From the NCBI GenBank assembly GCA_964520985.1, contig CAZFPB010000035.1, forward strand, positions 1 to 9,163: 9,163 bases of DNA, in the 5' to 3' direction. Positions 1 to 5,449 of this stretch are shown piece after piece. This stretch comes from CAYSGL01 sp964520985 (GTDB taxonomy: Bacteria > Pseudomonadota > Alphaproteobacteria > Micavibrionales > Micavibrionaceae). Below the pieces are notes generated by a model. The model was not told the DNA's origin. It ran no database searches and saw only the letters and a list, made by a program, of their open reading frames with translations. How positions within the stretch are numbered: position 1 is the stretch's first letter; every line of letters starts with the position of its first letter. A program made the translations under genes and the position numbers.

Positions 1-352
1 GCGCCTTCCGAATCAGGTCACGGGTGCCGCGACTGTCCGGGCGAGGGAAGGCGAAGACGCGGGCTTCCCAACCGCACCTGGCGAGCGCTGAAACAGTGGT
101 GACCATCTCGGTATTGCGCTTGGGGCCGGCGGAGTTGCCATGGGTCTTCCACTGTGCCGGCATGGGCAACGATTGCGTCGACCAGTCGGTGACGAGTGAC
201 GCAGCGGCACGATCAGCGCCGTCGCAATCACCGTGAACGAGCAGGTCTGGAACGCTACCCATGAGCGCCCGCTCAATCAGGGCCGCCCGGACGATACCAA
301 GCTGGCCGGGCGTCAATTCACGTGTGCCACTGACGAGCCAAACGGTGCTCAT
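1..352 (-). CDS. SLOG / DUF2493 (YspA-like) family protein, C-terminus cut by window edge
   Basis: The first 117 residues of a gene that runs off the left edge. The start is the ATG at 352-350, which overlaps the TGA of the preceding gene in an ATGA. The reading shows the hallmarks of the DUF2493 branch of the SLOG (Rossmann-like, DprA/lysine-decarboxylase-like) superfamily: LVSGTREL at residues 5-12, a glycine-rich VHGDCDGADRAA at 39-50, AGPKRNTEM at 75-83 (the GPxRN box), and PRPDSRGTRD at 103-112 (GTxD). Members bind nucleotides or nucleotide-derived ligands. They are common in phages and plasmids, but the phage function is not established. The product is predicted cytoplasmic, with no signal peptide. 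It is the most promoter-distal gene visible. Family assignment is firm from the motifs; the ligand and biological role are unknown. Confidence 0.85.
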   Translation of the reverse strand, partial: MSTVWLVSGTRELTPGQLGIVRAALIERALMGSVPDLLVHGDCDGADRAAASLVTDWSTQSLPMPAQWKTHGNSAGPKRNTEMVTTVSALARCGWEARVFAFPRPDSRGTRDLIRKA

Positions 353-708
353 GGGGACACCTCACCAGTCAGGAGGTAGCCATTCGCCCGCAGCAGTGCC
401 GCAGCAACCAGCTTGGTCTGATGCAGGCTTTGACTGCCTTGGTATTGGATCCCGTCGAAGTAGATGGCCCACTCATCCAAAGGCGCATCGAACCGCAGGT
501 GACACAACCAACCGGTGACTGTTCCTCGCTCTGCCAGAATCCAGTCATCACCGGACTCTTCCCAAGCAAGCGCAACCTTAGGCGCCGCCTTCACCAACGC
601 AATCGCCACATTCTCCGGCAGTCGCGCCCAGAATGCGGAGGCGTCTTCGGGTGAGCAGGCGTTGTCGGCGACGACGATGGTGATGATGTCTTGGATGGAG
701 CCGGTCAT
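349..708 (-). CDS. hypothetical protein, 119 aa
   Basis: I do not recognise the family. The start chosen is the ATG at 708-706, because it forms an ATGA overlap with the upstream stop and has a GGAGG seven bases ahead; a longer reading to 744 would add a glycine-rich stretch inside the upstream gene and is less likely. The product is soluble and mixed alpha/beta in character. It has an N-terminal hydrophobic strand (IITIVV), an alanine- and valine-rich middle (NVAIALVKAAPKVALAW), and several tryptophans around residues 60-80 (WEESGDDWIL, GWLCHLRF, EWAIYFDG). The C-terminal helix ends in LLRANGYLLTGE. No membrane segment or metal motif is seen. The stop overlaps the start of the SLOG gene, so the two are probably translationally coupled. 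Confidence 0.75.
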   Translation of the reverse strand: MTGSIQDIITIVVADNACSPEDASAFWARLPENVAIALVKAAPKVALAWEESGDDWILAERGTVTGWLCHLRFDAPLDEWAIYFDGIQYQGSQSLHQTKLVAAALLRANGYLLTGEVSP

Positions 709-1022
709 CGAACCGCCTCCCATTCCTTCGCCGCTTTGGCCCACTTTAGGCCATCAGCGAAGTCGGCCACGTCGGAGTACGGGTCAGCGTCTTCGTCGTC
801 GCAAGGGTCGACACTGAGCAGCAGTGAACCCTTCTGGAGAACCGTGATGCCCCAGATAGCCTCACCGCCCTTGCCGTACTGCACATCCAGCAATGTTCCG
901 TCGCTGCAGATGACGAGAACACCGTGTTCGTTGTCGTCGGTCCCGTAGGCGTTCACTTCTCCGTGAACGTCGCCTTCGAACTCAATCAGGTCGTCACTCG
1001 CTCCGTAGATTCTCGTCGTCAT
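705..1022 (-). CDS. conserved-looking acidic hypothetical protein, 105 aa
   Basis: A 105-residue soluble, acidic protein starting at the ATG at 1022-1020, in a 4-base overlap with the upstream stop. It reads as a compact beta-rich protein: MTTRIYGASDDLIEFEGDV, then a string of short strands around VLVICSDGTLLDVQYGKGG (residues 35-53) and IWGITVLQKGSLLLSV. A DPCDDEDADPYSDVADF segment follows, and an amphipathic helix (LKWAKAAKEWEAV) closes it. I have the impression of similar orphan proteins scattered through bacterial genomes and phages, but I cannot name a family or function. The DDEDADPYSD patch could bind metal, but no catalytic motif is evident. The stop overlaps the start of the next gene. 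Confidence 0.78.
   Translation of the reverse strand: MTTRIYGASDDLIEFEGDVHGEVNAYGTDDNEHGVLVICSDGTLLDVQYGKGGEAIWGITVLQKGSLLLSVDPCDDEDADPYSDVADFADGLKWAKAAKEWEAVR
716..720 (-). promoter_or_regulatory. Ribosome binding site (GGAGG) that decides the 708 start
   Basis: Read on the minus strand, GGAGG lies seven bases before the ATG at 708. It supports that start over the in-frame upstream codon at 744. Confidence 0.6.
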
Positions 1023-1330
1023 CTCGTCCTCGCCTCCGCGTCATCAGCGCAAACTCCAGCCTTTTCGATGAGCAACAACGCCAACTCGGCGGCCTCATCG
1101 GTTGTCAGTGAAGATGATGTGTAGCCACGCAAAGCCAGGCCGATGCGCACCTGTTCTCCGTAGCCTCTGAAGCCGATCCGCAGCGTGTAGACGTGAAACC
1201 ACGCGCTAGACCACCTGCCCTCGCACCACGTTGCCTCGTTCAGGTCCTCCGCGAGCATAAGCAGAACGTGACGCGGTAAGTGCTTGGCCGCGGCGAATGC
1301 ATGGTGAGCGGCTATGGAGTGAACGCTCAC
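1019..1330 (-). CDS. hypothetical protein, 103 aa
   Basis: Starts with GTG at 1330-1328, inside a GTGA overlap with the stop of the 46-residue membrane peptide gene. The product is soluble and histidine-rich at the front (SVHSIAAHHAFAAAKHLPRH), then a helix LLMLAEDLNEATW. The middle is aromatic and basic (WSSAWFHVYTLRIGFRGYGEQVRIGLALRGY, given here as positions 40-70), and a C-terminal helix follows (DEAAELALLLIEKAG). The pattern suggests a small alpha/beta fold, but I do not recognise it and see no catalytic motif. Alternative ATG starts downstream would remove the histidine-rich front, which makes them less attractive. Function unknown. Confidence 0.72.
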   Translation of the reverse strand: MSVHSIAAHHAFAAAKHLPRHVLLMLAEDLNEATWCEGRWSSAWFHVYTLRIGFRGYGEQVRIGLALRGYTSSSLTTDEAAELALLLIEKAGVCADDAEARTR

Positions 1331-1467
1331 TGCCTCACCTCCATCTCCCGTTTCACTTCAACCTCCCGCACAACCCCCACGAACGCGCCGTAGCCAAGCA
1401 GTGCGCAGATGAGGCACATGGCGAGGACTGCGAGGGGGTCGTTTTGAATGCGGAGTTCAATCGCCAT
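1327..1467 (-). CDS. 46-residue single-pass membrane peptide
   Basis: A very short gene fitted exactly between its neighbours. The ATG at 1467-1465 lies 11 bases inside the end of the sigma-4-like gene, and the TGA at 1329-1327 overlaps the next GTG start. A GAGGAG sits about eight bases ahead of the ATG. The peptide has a short N-terminal stretch (MAIELRIQND), one hydrophobic segment at about residues 11-33 (PLAVLAMCLICALLGYGAFV), and a charged tail EVEVKREMEVRQ. That is the profile of a single-pass inner-membrane protein. No lipobox is seen. Function is unknown; small membrane peptides of this kind in phage early regions can act in superinfection exclusion or as modifiers of host membrane proteins, but nothing here shows that. 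The start/stop fit and ribosome site are the main evidence that it is real. Confidence 0.65.
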   Translation of the reverse strand: MAIELRIQNDPLAVLAMCLICALLGYGAFVGVVREVEVKREMEVRQ

Positions 1468-2083
1468 CGACCAAGCTCCTCGTAATTCCGGCTTTGCGCA
1501 GCAGCTGCTCCGTGCTGATGAGCGCCAGAAACTCGATCTGTCGCACCCGTTCGCGCGTGACGTTCATCACGTCGCCGACTGCCTGAAGGTCACGCCGGCC
1601 GCTGTCAGCCACATCCAGCGAGCACGACACCTCGAGCTCGTCAGGCTCCAGCTCCGGGAAATTGAGCTTCAGTCCGCCCGTCTCCGTGACGTCCAAGAAG
1701 AGGTGGTGACGGCAGCTGACGAAGGGGCAGGGACGCGGGACGTTGGCGCAGTCGCGACGGGTTTTCGGGCGGATGTGCTCGGGCGTTTCGATGCCAGCGC
1801 CGGAAGCCATCACGGCAGCAAGTCGGCATTCATCACCGGACAGTGTTCGCGCTCGGGCTCTCGTCGACTTTCTGATGGCCGTGCGATTCAGCGGGCACTT
1901 GGAAGAGCAGGTCGGCTTGAAACCGCGTCTTTCGTACGCGCGCAGGTTGCAGCCGCTGACGACGGTTTTGCCGCCGCAGTCGCAATCGCAATCCCAGTAG
2001 GCGCCGCTTCTGTCGGATTGGGTTTGGCCGGTAACGACGAGGTGGCCGATGCGACGACCGGTCATGTTGATGGCGGCGGTCAC
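1457..2083 (-). CDS. zinc-ribbon / sigma-70 region 4-like fusion protein, 208 aa
   Basis: A probable DNA-binding regulator built from two parts. Residues 8-65 begin TGRRIGHLVVTGQT and carry C32, C34, C36, C45, C59 and C63, resembling the small zinc-binding module found at the front of many phage DNA-binding and HNH-associated proteins (YWxCxCxCG ... V.G.NLR ... C). Residues 115-190 match the sigma-70 region-4-like proteins I know from myxobacteria: PRPCPFVSCRHHLFLDV, LKLNFPELEPDELE, CSLDVAD, then a helix-turn-helix ending in NVTRERVRQIE (174-184), the classic sigma region 4.2 recognition-helix signature. There is no region 2, so it cannot act as a complete sigma factor on its own. The GTG at 2083 overlaps the upstream stop (GTGA); ATG at residue 7 is an alternative. 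It may modulate phage or host transcription; that role is inferred. Confidence 0.8.
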   Translation of the reverse strand: MTAAINMTGRRIGHLVVTGQTQSDRSGAYWDCDCDCGGKTVVSGCNLRAYERRGFKPTCSSKCPLNRTAIRKSTRARARTLSGDECRLAAVMASGAGIETPEHIRPKTRRDCANVPRPCPFVSCRHHLFLDVTETGGLKLNFPELEPDELEVSCSLDVADSGRRDLQAVGDVMNVTRERVRQIEFLALISTEQLLRKAGITRSLVDGD

Positions 2084-2352
2084 AGTGAACCTCCGACATG
2101 TCTCTCCAGCTCTTCACGGAGCCACTGCAGGGCCAGCTCAAGGCCGGGCTTCTCGTCGGGCTCGCATTGCTCGATCGCCCACTTCAGAACCAGGAGACGA
2201 AGCCGAGGCGCGGTGTGCAACGTGACAATGTTGGTGGCCCCATCCAGACCGAGTGCAGCTGGATGGCCAACGTCGGCGGCTGCGGAGAATGCGCAACGGT
2301 CACGCCATGCGAAGAATGCGTCGTCCGCCAACAGAAGAGGTGAGCGGTTCAC
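2080..2352 (-). CDS. hypothetical protein, 90 aa
   Basis: A 90-residue soluble protein with GTG start at 2352-2350, in a GTGA overlap with the upstream stop, and its own stop overlapping the GTG of the zinc-ribbon/sigma-4-like gene. The N-terminal half contains a DDAFFAWRDRCAF helix and an alanine-rich stretch. The C-terminal half is strongly helical: LRLLVLKWAIEQCEPDEKPGL followed by ELALQWLREELERHV. It could be a small helical adaptor or a partner of the neighbouring regulator, but no family is recognised. No membrane segment or metal site is seen. Reality is supported mainly by its exact fit in the chain of overlapping genes. Confidence 0.68.
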   Translation of the reverse strand: MNRSPLLLADDAFFAWRDRCAFSAAADVGHPAALGLDGATNIVTLHTAPRLRLLVLKWAIEQCEPDEKPGLELALQWLREELERHVGGSL

Positions 2353-2654
2353 CTCCCACCTCCGACGCGCTCAACGACGACCTTCGCGCCACGGTTCGCC
2401 ATCCACGCCGTGTCGACGTTGATGGAGCCGTTCGTCAGCAGGTCACGGAGCGTGTCGTAGTGCTCACGCGGTCGACCTGGACTTGCCTTGCGCTCTTGGA
2501 TGACCTGCGCGTCGACCCAATCCAGGTACTCACGTGGCCGCGAGATGGGCGTGAGGACGATTGGCCAGTGGGGAGACTGGGGGCCTTCCAGCGAGTCGAC
2601 GCGGTAGATGGTGCCGGCGAGCTCGACGTGGGTGCCGAGAGGGAGGTCAGCCAC
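2349..2654 (-). CDS. hypothetical protein, 101 aa, SH3-like N-terminal half
   Basis: Starts with GTG at 2654-2652, eight bases inside the end of the 2-TM gene. The first ~40 residues (DLPLGTHVELAGTIYRVDSL ... WPIVLTPI) have the alternating strand pattern and LPLGT.V...G..Y.V phrasing of a small beta-barrel (SH3-like) domain; this is only a fold impression. The second half is helical and basic (REYLDWVDAQVIQERK, HYDTLRDLLTNG) and ends in a strand AKVVVERVGGG. It is soluble with no signal peptide. The function is not recognised. It lies between the integrase side and the regulator side of the operon and is probably co-translated with both neighbours. Confidence 0.7.
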   Translation of the reverse strand: MADLPLGTHVELAGTIYRVDSLEGPQSPHWPIVLTPISRPREYLDWVDAQVIQERKASPGRPREHYDTLRDLLTNGSINVDTAWMANRGAKVVVERVGGGR

Positions 2655-2841
2655 GGGCGCCTCCCGTGACTTCGAAGGCCCACCGAAAGGCCCAGACAGC
2701 GAAGCAGACCCACCAGGCCAGAGCGGCGACGGCGTAACGGTTCTCCTCGGGCTTGCCGGCGTGGCTGCGGCACACCAGCGTCCACGCGAGTGCTGGAGCG
2801 AACTGGGCCAGGGCTGCGACCCACAGAGGGATGGCGCTCAC
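2647..2841 (-). CDS. small two-pass membrane protein, 64 aa
   Basis: Begins at the GTG at 2841-2839, overlapping the integrase stop in a GTGA. Two hydrophobic segments are clear: residues ~5-24 (PLWVAALAQFAPALAWTLVC) and ~36-58 (YAVAALAWWVCFAVWAFRW). A short charged loop, RSHAGKPEENR, joins them. The size and topology match many small phage membrane proteins. Holins can look like this, but there is no lysin or spanin gene nearby and the context is an integration/early region, so a holin call is not supported. A role in membrane modification or superinfection exclusion is possible but unproven. Translation is probably coupled to the integrase: if integration at the internal core breaks the integrase frame, this gene would also be separated from its upstream partner in the prophage. 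Confidence 0.72.
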   Translation of the reverse strand: MSAIPLWVAALAQFAPALAWTLVCRSHAGKPEENRYAVAALAWWVCFAVWAFRWAFEVTGGARG

Positions 2842-4424
2842 TTGGACGCCTCCGCGGTGAGGGCGGCGCCTGCTTCCGGGGCGAACAGCTCCGAGACGAT
2901 GGCCCTGAGTCGGCGCTCCTCGTCCGGTGTGGCTGCAAGCGCGCGGGCTACCTCAAACAGTGCGTGCCGGGCGCCGCTGTTGTAAGCCTGACCATGCGTA
3001 CTGCCGACCGGCTCCGCGACGAGGGCATAGCGGCGAGCGGTCCGGATGACCTGTTCGGCCACGTGCCGAGCCAGTTGTTCTGCCCCGGTGCTTTCTTCGG
3101 GAAATTCACCTGCTAGTTCCGGCGCTTCTTCATGGCCGTTCCAGCTGTTTCCTGCTGCATTCCCATCTGGGGTGAGACTTCGAATCCCTTCTCCCGCTCT
3201 AGAATCTAGGGCTTTTACCGTGGTCTCAGCGACCATGTGGCCAGTCGAGAGGCCGGCGACTCCAGGGCCGCGGGTCCACGGAAGCAGCGAAACGACATCG
3301 CAAAGCGGCTCCCACTCCGTGTGGGTGTAGTGGTCAACGATGGTCCCTGACGCGTTGTGCGTGATCCGCTCCGCGTAGGTCTGGCTTGCCTTGCGCCGGA
3401 TGACGGCCGTCAGGAAGGCATGCCGGCAGGCGTGGTGGCCCTTCCAGAACACACCGGCCGCTTCGAAGGCGTCCCGGCTCCGGTGGTAGACCGACTTCTC
3501 GGTGTGGTGGCCACGCTTGAATGGGTTGGGGATGATCGGGTCGTTCGGGGTCGGCTTCCGGCCCATGAACTGCTCCCAGCCCTCTGACAACCACCACTGC
3601 AGGGCAGCGGCGAGCTCGGGGTGGACAGGAACGGTCCGCGGACGCTCCTTGTCCGTCGAGGTCTTGAGCGGCTGGTGGTCGTACTGGCGCTCCACCGTCA
3701 GGGCCCAGAGCGGCCGGGCGTCTCGGTCCAGGTCTGACCAGATGTGGCCGCAGAACTCTCCGACGCGCTCACCGGTGAACGTGAGGCCACAGAAGAGCAT
3801 GCGAACGTCGGCCTCGAGCTTTGGCTCCCATGCCAGGTTGGAACTCTCGGCCTCGTCGTAGCGTCGGCCCTTCTTGTTCGACTTGGCCGGCAGGTCGCCA
3901 CGGCTGACGACGCACGGGTTGCTGGCGATGTGCTCGGCGACCACCGCGTCGTGGAACATGGTCCGGACCACCCCGTAGGCGTTACGGAACGTCTTGGTCG
4001 ACATCGTGCCGGCAGACGCGAGCTCGCGACCATGGCGAGCCCATTCGCGGAAGTGCTGTGGGCGAAAGTCGGTGAGCTTCCTGCTTGCGAAGTCCTTGAA
4101 CGTCAGGAAGTGCATCTCGACCCGGCGAAGGTCTAGTTGCTTGTCACGGGTCACGCGCTGGCTGGTCCACTCGCGAGCCCATCCGCCACCTGTTCGTGCT
4201 CCCTGTTGCTTGTAGGAGTAGGACCCTTCGCGGATCTCGCGTTCGCGCCTGGACTCAAGCTGCTCTGCGCCCTTCTGCGAGTTCGCGTAGCCAGCCTTCT
4301 CGGCGGACTCCTTGATACGCGTCGTCTCCTTGCCCTTGCGAACGTCCGGCGGAAGCTGGTCGTTCGGGACGTAGTAGGACGCCATCCAGACGATCTTGGT
4401 GCGTAGGTTGCGCTTGTAAGGCAT
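2838..4424 (-). CDS. int: tyrosine recombinase / phage integrase with internal attP candidate
   Basis: Site-specific recombinase that would integrate the phage into the host chromosome. Length is 528 aa from the ATG at 4424; a purine-rich GAAGAGAGA precedes it after a 13-base gap. A longer reading to 4499 would invade the upstream gene and is rejected. The core-binding domain spans about residues 85-185 (LTFKDFASRKLTDF). The catalytic domain holds R220 in TFTGERVGEF, a lysine in the LKTSTDKERPRTVPVH region (K254 or K259), the H331-x-x-R334 box in GHHACRHAF, H356 in ERITHNASG, and the nucleophile Y366 in VDHYTHTEW. A ~150-residue tail follows the tyrosine, much longer than in most integrases, with a helical segment QLARHVAEQVIRTARR near 450-465. 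The coding sequence for residues 409-416 contains a tRNA 3'-end-like sequence. The layout recalls Mx8 IntP. Confidence in the family is very high. Confidence 0.97.
   Translation of the reverse strand: MPYKRNLRTKIVWMASYYVPNDQLPPDVRKGKETTRIKESAEKAGYANSQKGAEQLESRREREIREGSYSYKQQGARTGGGWAREWTSQRVTRDKQLDLRRVEMHFLTFKDFASRKLTDFRPQHFREWARHGRELASAGTMSTKTFRNAYGVVRTMFHDAVVAEHIASNPCVVSRGDLPAKSNKKGRRYDEAESSNLAWEPKLEADVRMLFCGLTFTGERVGEFCGHIWSDLDRDARPLWALTVERQYDHQPLKTSTDKERPRTVPVHPELAAALQWWLSEGWEQFMGRKPTPNDPIIPNPFKRGHHTEKSVYHRSRDAFEAAGVFWKGHHACRHAFLTAVIRRKASQTYAERITHNASGTIVDHYTHTEWEPLCDVVSLLPWTRGPGVAGLSTGHMVAETTVKALDSRAGEGIRSLTPDGNAAGNSWNGHEEAPELAGEFPEESTGAEQLARHVAEQVIRTARRYALVAEPVGSTHGQAYNSGARHALFEVARALAATPDEERRLRAIVSELFAPEAGAALTAEASK
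3179..3198 (+). other. Candidate attP core: copy of a tRNA-Gly-like 3' end inside the integrase gene
   Basis: The plus strand reads TTCGAATCCCTTCTCCCGCT. In tRNA numbering this is a T-loop (TTCGAAT, 54-60), the 3' side of the T-stem (CCCTT), the 3' side of an acceptor stem (CTCCCGC) and discriminator U73, which is typical of tRNA-Gly. The bases before it (GAGAC) do not pair with CCCTT and no 5' tRNA half is present, so this is only a tRNA 3' end, the usual shape of a phage attachment core. It lies within integrase codons 409-416, downstream of the catalytic tyrosine codon. Phage Mx8 is known to carry attP within its integrase gene. The similarity is direct; the attP role is inferred. Confidence 0.6.
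3196..3212. repeat. Imperfect inverted repeat abutting the attP candidate
   Basis: GCTCTAGA, one spacer base, then TCTAGGGC form 8-base arms with one mismatch (perfect for CTAGA/TCTAG). The repeat starts at the end of the tRNA-like segment. It is a candidate integrase-binding site, though the short arms could arise by chance. Confidence 0.35.
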
Positions 4425-4437
4425 GGCAGTTCTCTCT

Positions 4438-4695
4438 TCAGGCGGAACGAAGTCTGTGGAGCGGGCCGTGTTCGATGTGCCAAGCGATGACGTCTTCACG
4501 CCGGAATGCCGGTCGACCGTGGCGGCGCTCGAAAGGGAGGCCGTTGCGGGCCATGTAGTTGGTGACCGTGCGTTCGGTGCAGCCGAGGAGTTCAGCGACC
4601 TCGGCCTTGGTCATGAGTTCGCCGACCGCGCGCTCGTCGAGGACTTTGCGGATGCAGCGAAGGACGAGCTCTTCGAGTTTGGACTCGTCGATCAC
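4438..4695 (-). CDS. excisionase-like helix-turn-helix protein (Uoi-like)
   Basis: An 85-residue DNA-binding protein immediately upstream of the integrase. The GTG at 4695-4693 overlaps the GIY-YIG gene's stop in a GTGA and has AAGGAG about eight bases ahead; a longer reading to 4800 would lie inside that gene and is rejected. Residues 28-72 carry a MerR/excisionase-type winged helix-turn-helix: LMTKAEVAELLGCTERTV, the recognition-helix region TNYMARNGLPFERR, then the wing GRPAFRREDVIAW. The N-terminal helix is IDESKLEELVLRCIRKVL. Such proteins bend att DNA for excision or regulate the integrase. In Mx8 the small gene uoi (upstream of int) occupies this place and is reported to repress int expression. 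Here the role as directionality factor or int regulator is inferred from fold plus position. Confidence 0.87.
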   Translation of the reverse strand: MIDESKLEELVLRCIRKVLDERAVGELMTKAEVAELLGCTERTVTNYMARNGLPFERRHGRPAFRREDVIAWHIEHGPLHRLRSA

Positions 4696-5177
4696 TGCCC
4701 TAGCTCCTTCGCGGTGATCTCGACGAACTTGAGCAGGCGATGGCTTGCAACGAACCACTCGCCGCGCGTGCGGTCCGAATCGAAGGCGGCGTGCAGCCAC
4801 TTCTCCAATTGCGCCCCGCCGCGAAGGGTAAGGAGCCAGCGAAGGGTCATTGGGTTGGCAGTTTGCAAACTGGCAAAGCGCGCGTTCAGGTCATGGGTGC
4901 GCCCAATCTTGACCGGCGAGCCAGGATCCCCCTGGATGAAGTAAACCGAAGCGGCCACCTCTTCGCGGCGAGACAGTTCAAGGGCGAACCCGGCCAACTC
5001 CTCCGGTCCGGCGGATTGCGCCAGTCGCACCTTCTGAGCAGCGAGTTCTTCTTCGAGTACTTTTGCTCGCTTGGCCAAGATGCGCGCCTGCTCCTCTGCG
5101 AGTTCCGCCAGCTCCATATCGAATGAAGCAAGCTGCGCCATGACAACGCGGCCTTCTGCGATGCTGCGAGCGGTCAT
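4692..5177 (-). CDS. GIY-YIG nuclease family protein (T5orf172/MUG113-type) with coiled-coil N-terminus
   Basis: 161 residues, starting at the ATG at 5177 in an ATGA overlap. Residues 15-60 are a long charged helix (MELAELAEEQARILAKRAKV and onward), a probable coiled coil. Residues 76-150 form a T5orf172-like GIY-YIG domain: SVYFIQGDPGSP (the first Tyr motif, Y79), VKIGRTHDLNARF at 89-101 (K90, G92, R93, T94, R100), LEKWLHAAF with E125 and H129, and RGEWF at 138-142. This family is widespread in phages and next to helix-turn-helix genes. Nuclease activity is inferred from the fold, and a second canonical tyrosine is not obvious, so activity may be weak or lost. It sits directly before the excisionase-like and integrase genes, with its stop overlapping the former's start. 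The motifs make the family call strong; the biological role is unknown. Confidence 0.88.
   Translation of the reverse strand: MTARSIAEGRVVMAQLASFDMELAELAEEQARILAKRAKVLEEELAAQKVRLAQSAGPEELAGFALELSRREEVAASVYFIQGDPGSPVKIGRTHDLNARFASLQTANPMTLRWLLTLRGGAQLEKWLHAAFDSDRTRGEWFVASHRLLKFVEITAKELGQ
4855..4876. repeat. Palindromic operator-like element within the GIY-YIG gene
   Basis: The plus strand contains the perfect 14-base palindrome CAGTTTGCAAACTG at 4859-4872. It extends to 22 bases with 11-base arms carrying one mismatched pair. It is AT-rich compared with its surroundings and lies about 160 bases upstream of the excisionase-like start. It might be a repressor or recombinase arm site. It is also ordinary coding sequence for the residues SLQTA, so chance is possible. 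Confidence 0.3.
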
Positions 5178-5449
5178 CGTGCCGGCCCCATCTCGCGAGT
5201 AGCGACAACGCGAATCGGCTCGACGCTCATGCAGCAGAACCCATCCGGGATAGCCGCATAGCGCGCCACGTAGGTCACGCGCCGCTTCTCAACCTCGCCC
5301 GTGTACTCCTTCGCGCACGGGTCCCACTCCATCAGAGTGAGCGTGTCCCCCTCGCTAAATTCGCGGTCGTCTCGGCGAAGTTCCCAGGTCTTCCGGCCGC
5401 TGCGGAGTTCCTTGAAGTACTGCGGCCAGGTTTTCAGGACGTGGTTCAT
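5174..5449 (-). CDS. DUF3850 / ASCH-like (PUA superfamily) protein
   Basis: A 91-residue protein from the ATG at 5449, which overlaps the upstream stop in an ATGA; extending to 5536 would only read back into the upstream gene. The sequence shows the DUF3850 pattern: HVLKTWPQYFKELRSGRKTW at residues 3-22, ELRRDDREFSEGDTLTLMEW at 23-42, a YTGE turn at 49-52, then RRVTYVARYAAI. This is a small beta-barrel of the ASCH/PUA class, which contains known or suspected RNA/nucleic-acid binders. Phages often carry one or more such genes with no assigned function. It is predicted cytoplasmic. Its stop overlaps the start of the GIY-YIG gene. Family confidence is good; substrate unknown. Confidence 0.85.
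   Translation of the reverse strand: MNHVLKTWPQYFKELRSGRKTWELRRDDREFSEGDTLTLMEWDPCAKEYTGEVEKRRVTYVARYAAIPDGFCCMSVEPIRVVATREMGPAR

Noticed and set aside
13..276. An 87-codon minus-strand frame at the left edge.
   Set aside because: It overlaps the SLOG/DUF2493 gene in another frame; the SLOG frame carries the family motifs and continues off the window.
1448..2422. A 324-codon plus-strand reading frame.
   Set aside because: It lies opposite several minus-strand genes with clear motifs (sigma-4 helix-turn-helix, zinc module) and exact overlaps. Its product is Ser/Arg/Ala-rich low complexity, typical of an antisense frame in GC-rich DNA.
2647..2841. Holin call for the 2-TM protein.
   Set aside because: Topology alone is not specific, and no endolysin or spanin gene is nearby.
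3140..3200. A complete tRNA gene around the tRNA-like 20-mer.
   Set aside because: No 5' acceptor strand (GCGGGAG), D-arm or anticodon arm is found, and the T-stem 5' side does not pair; only the 3' end is present.
4425..4499. A longer integrase start at 4499.
   Set aside because: It would run into the excisionase-like gene and adds a non-conserved Ser/Thr-rich stretch; ATG 4424 has a purine-rich ribosome site and a natural spacing.
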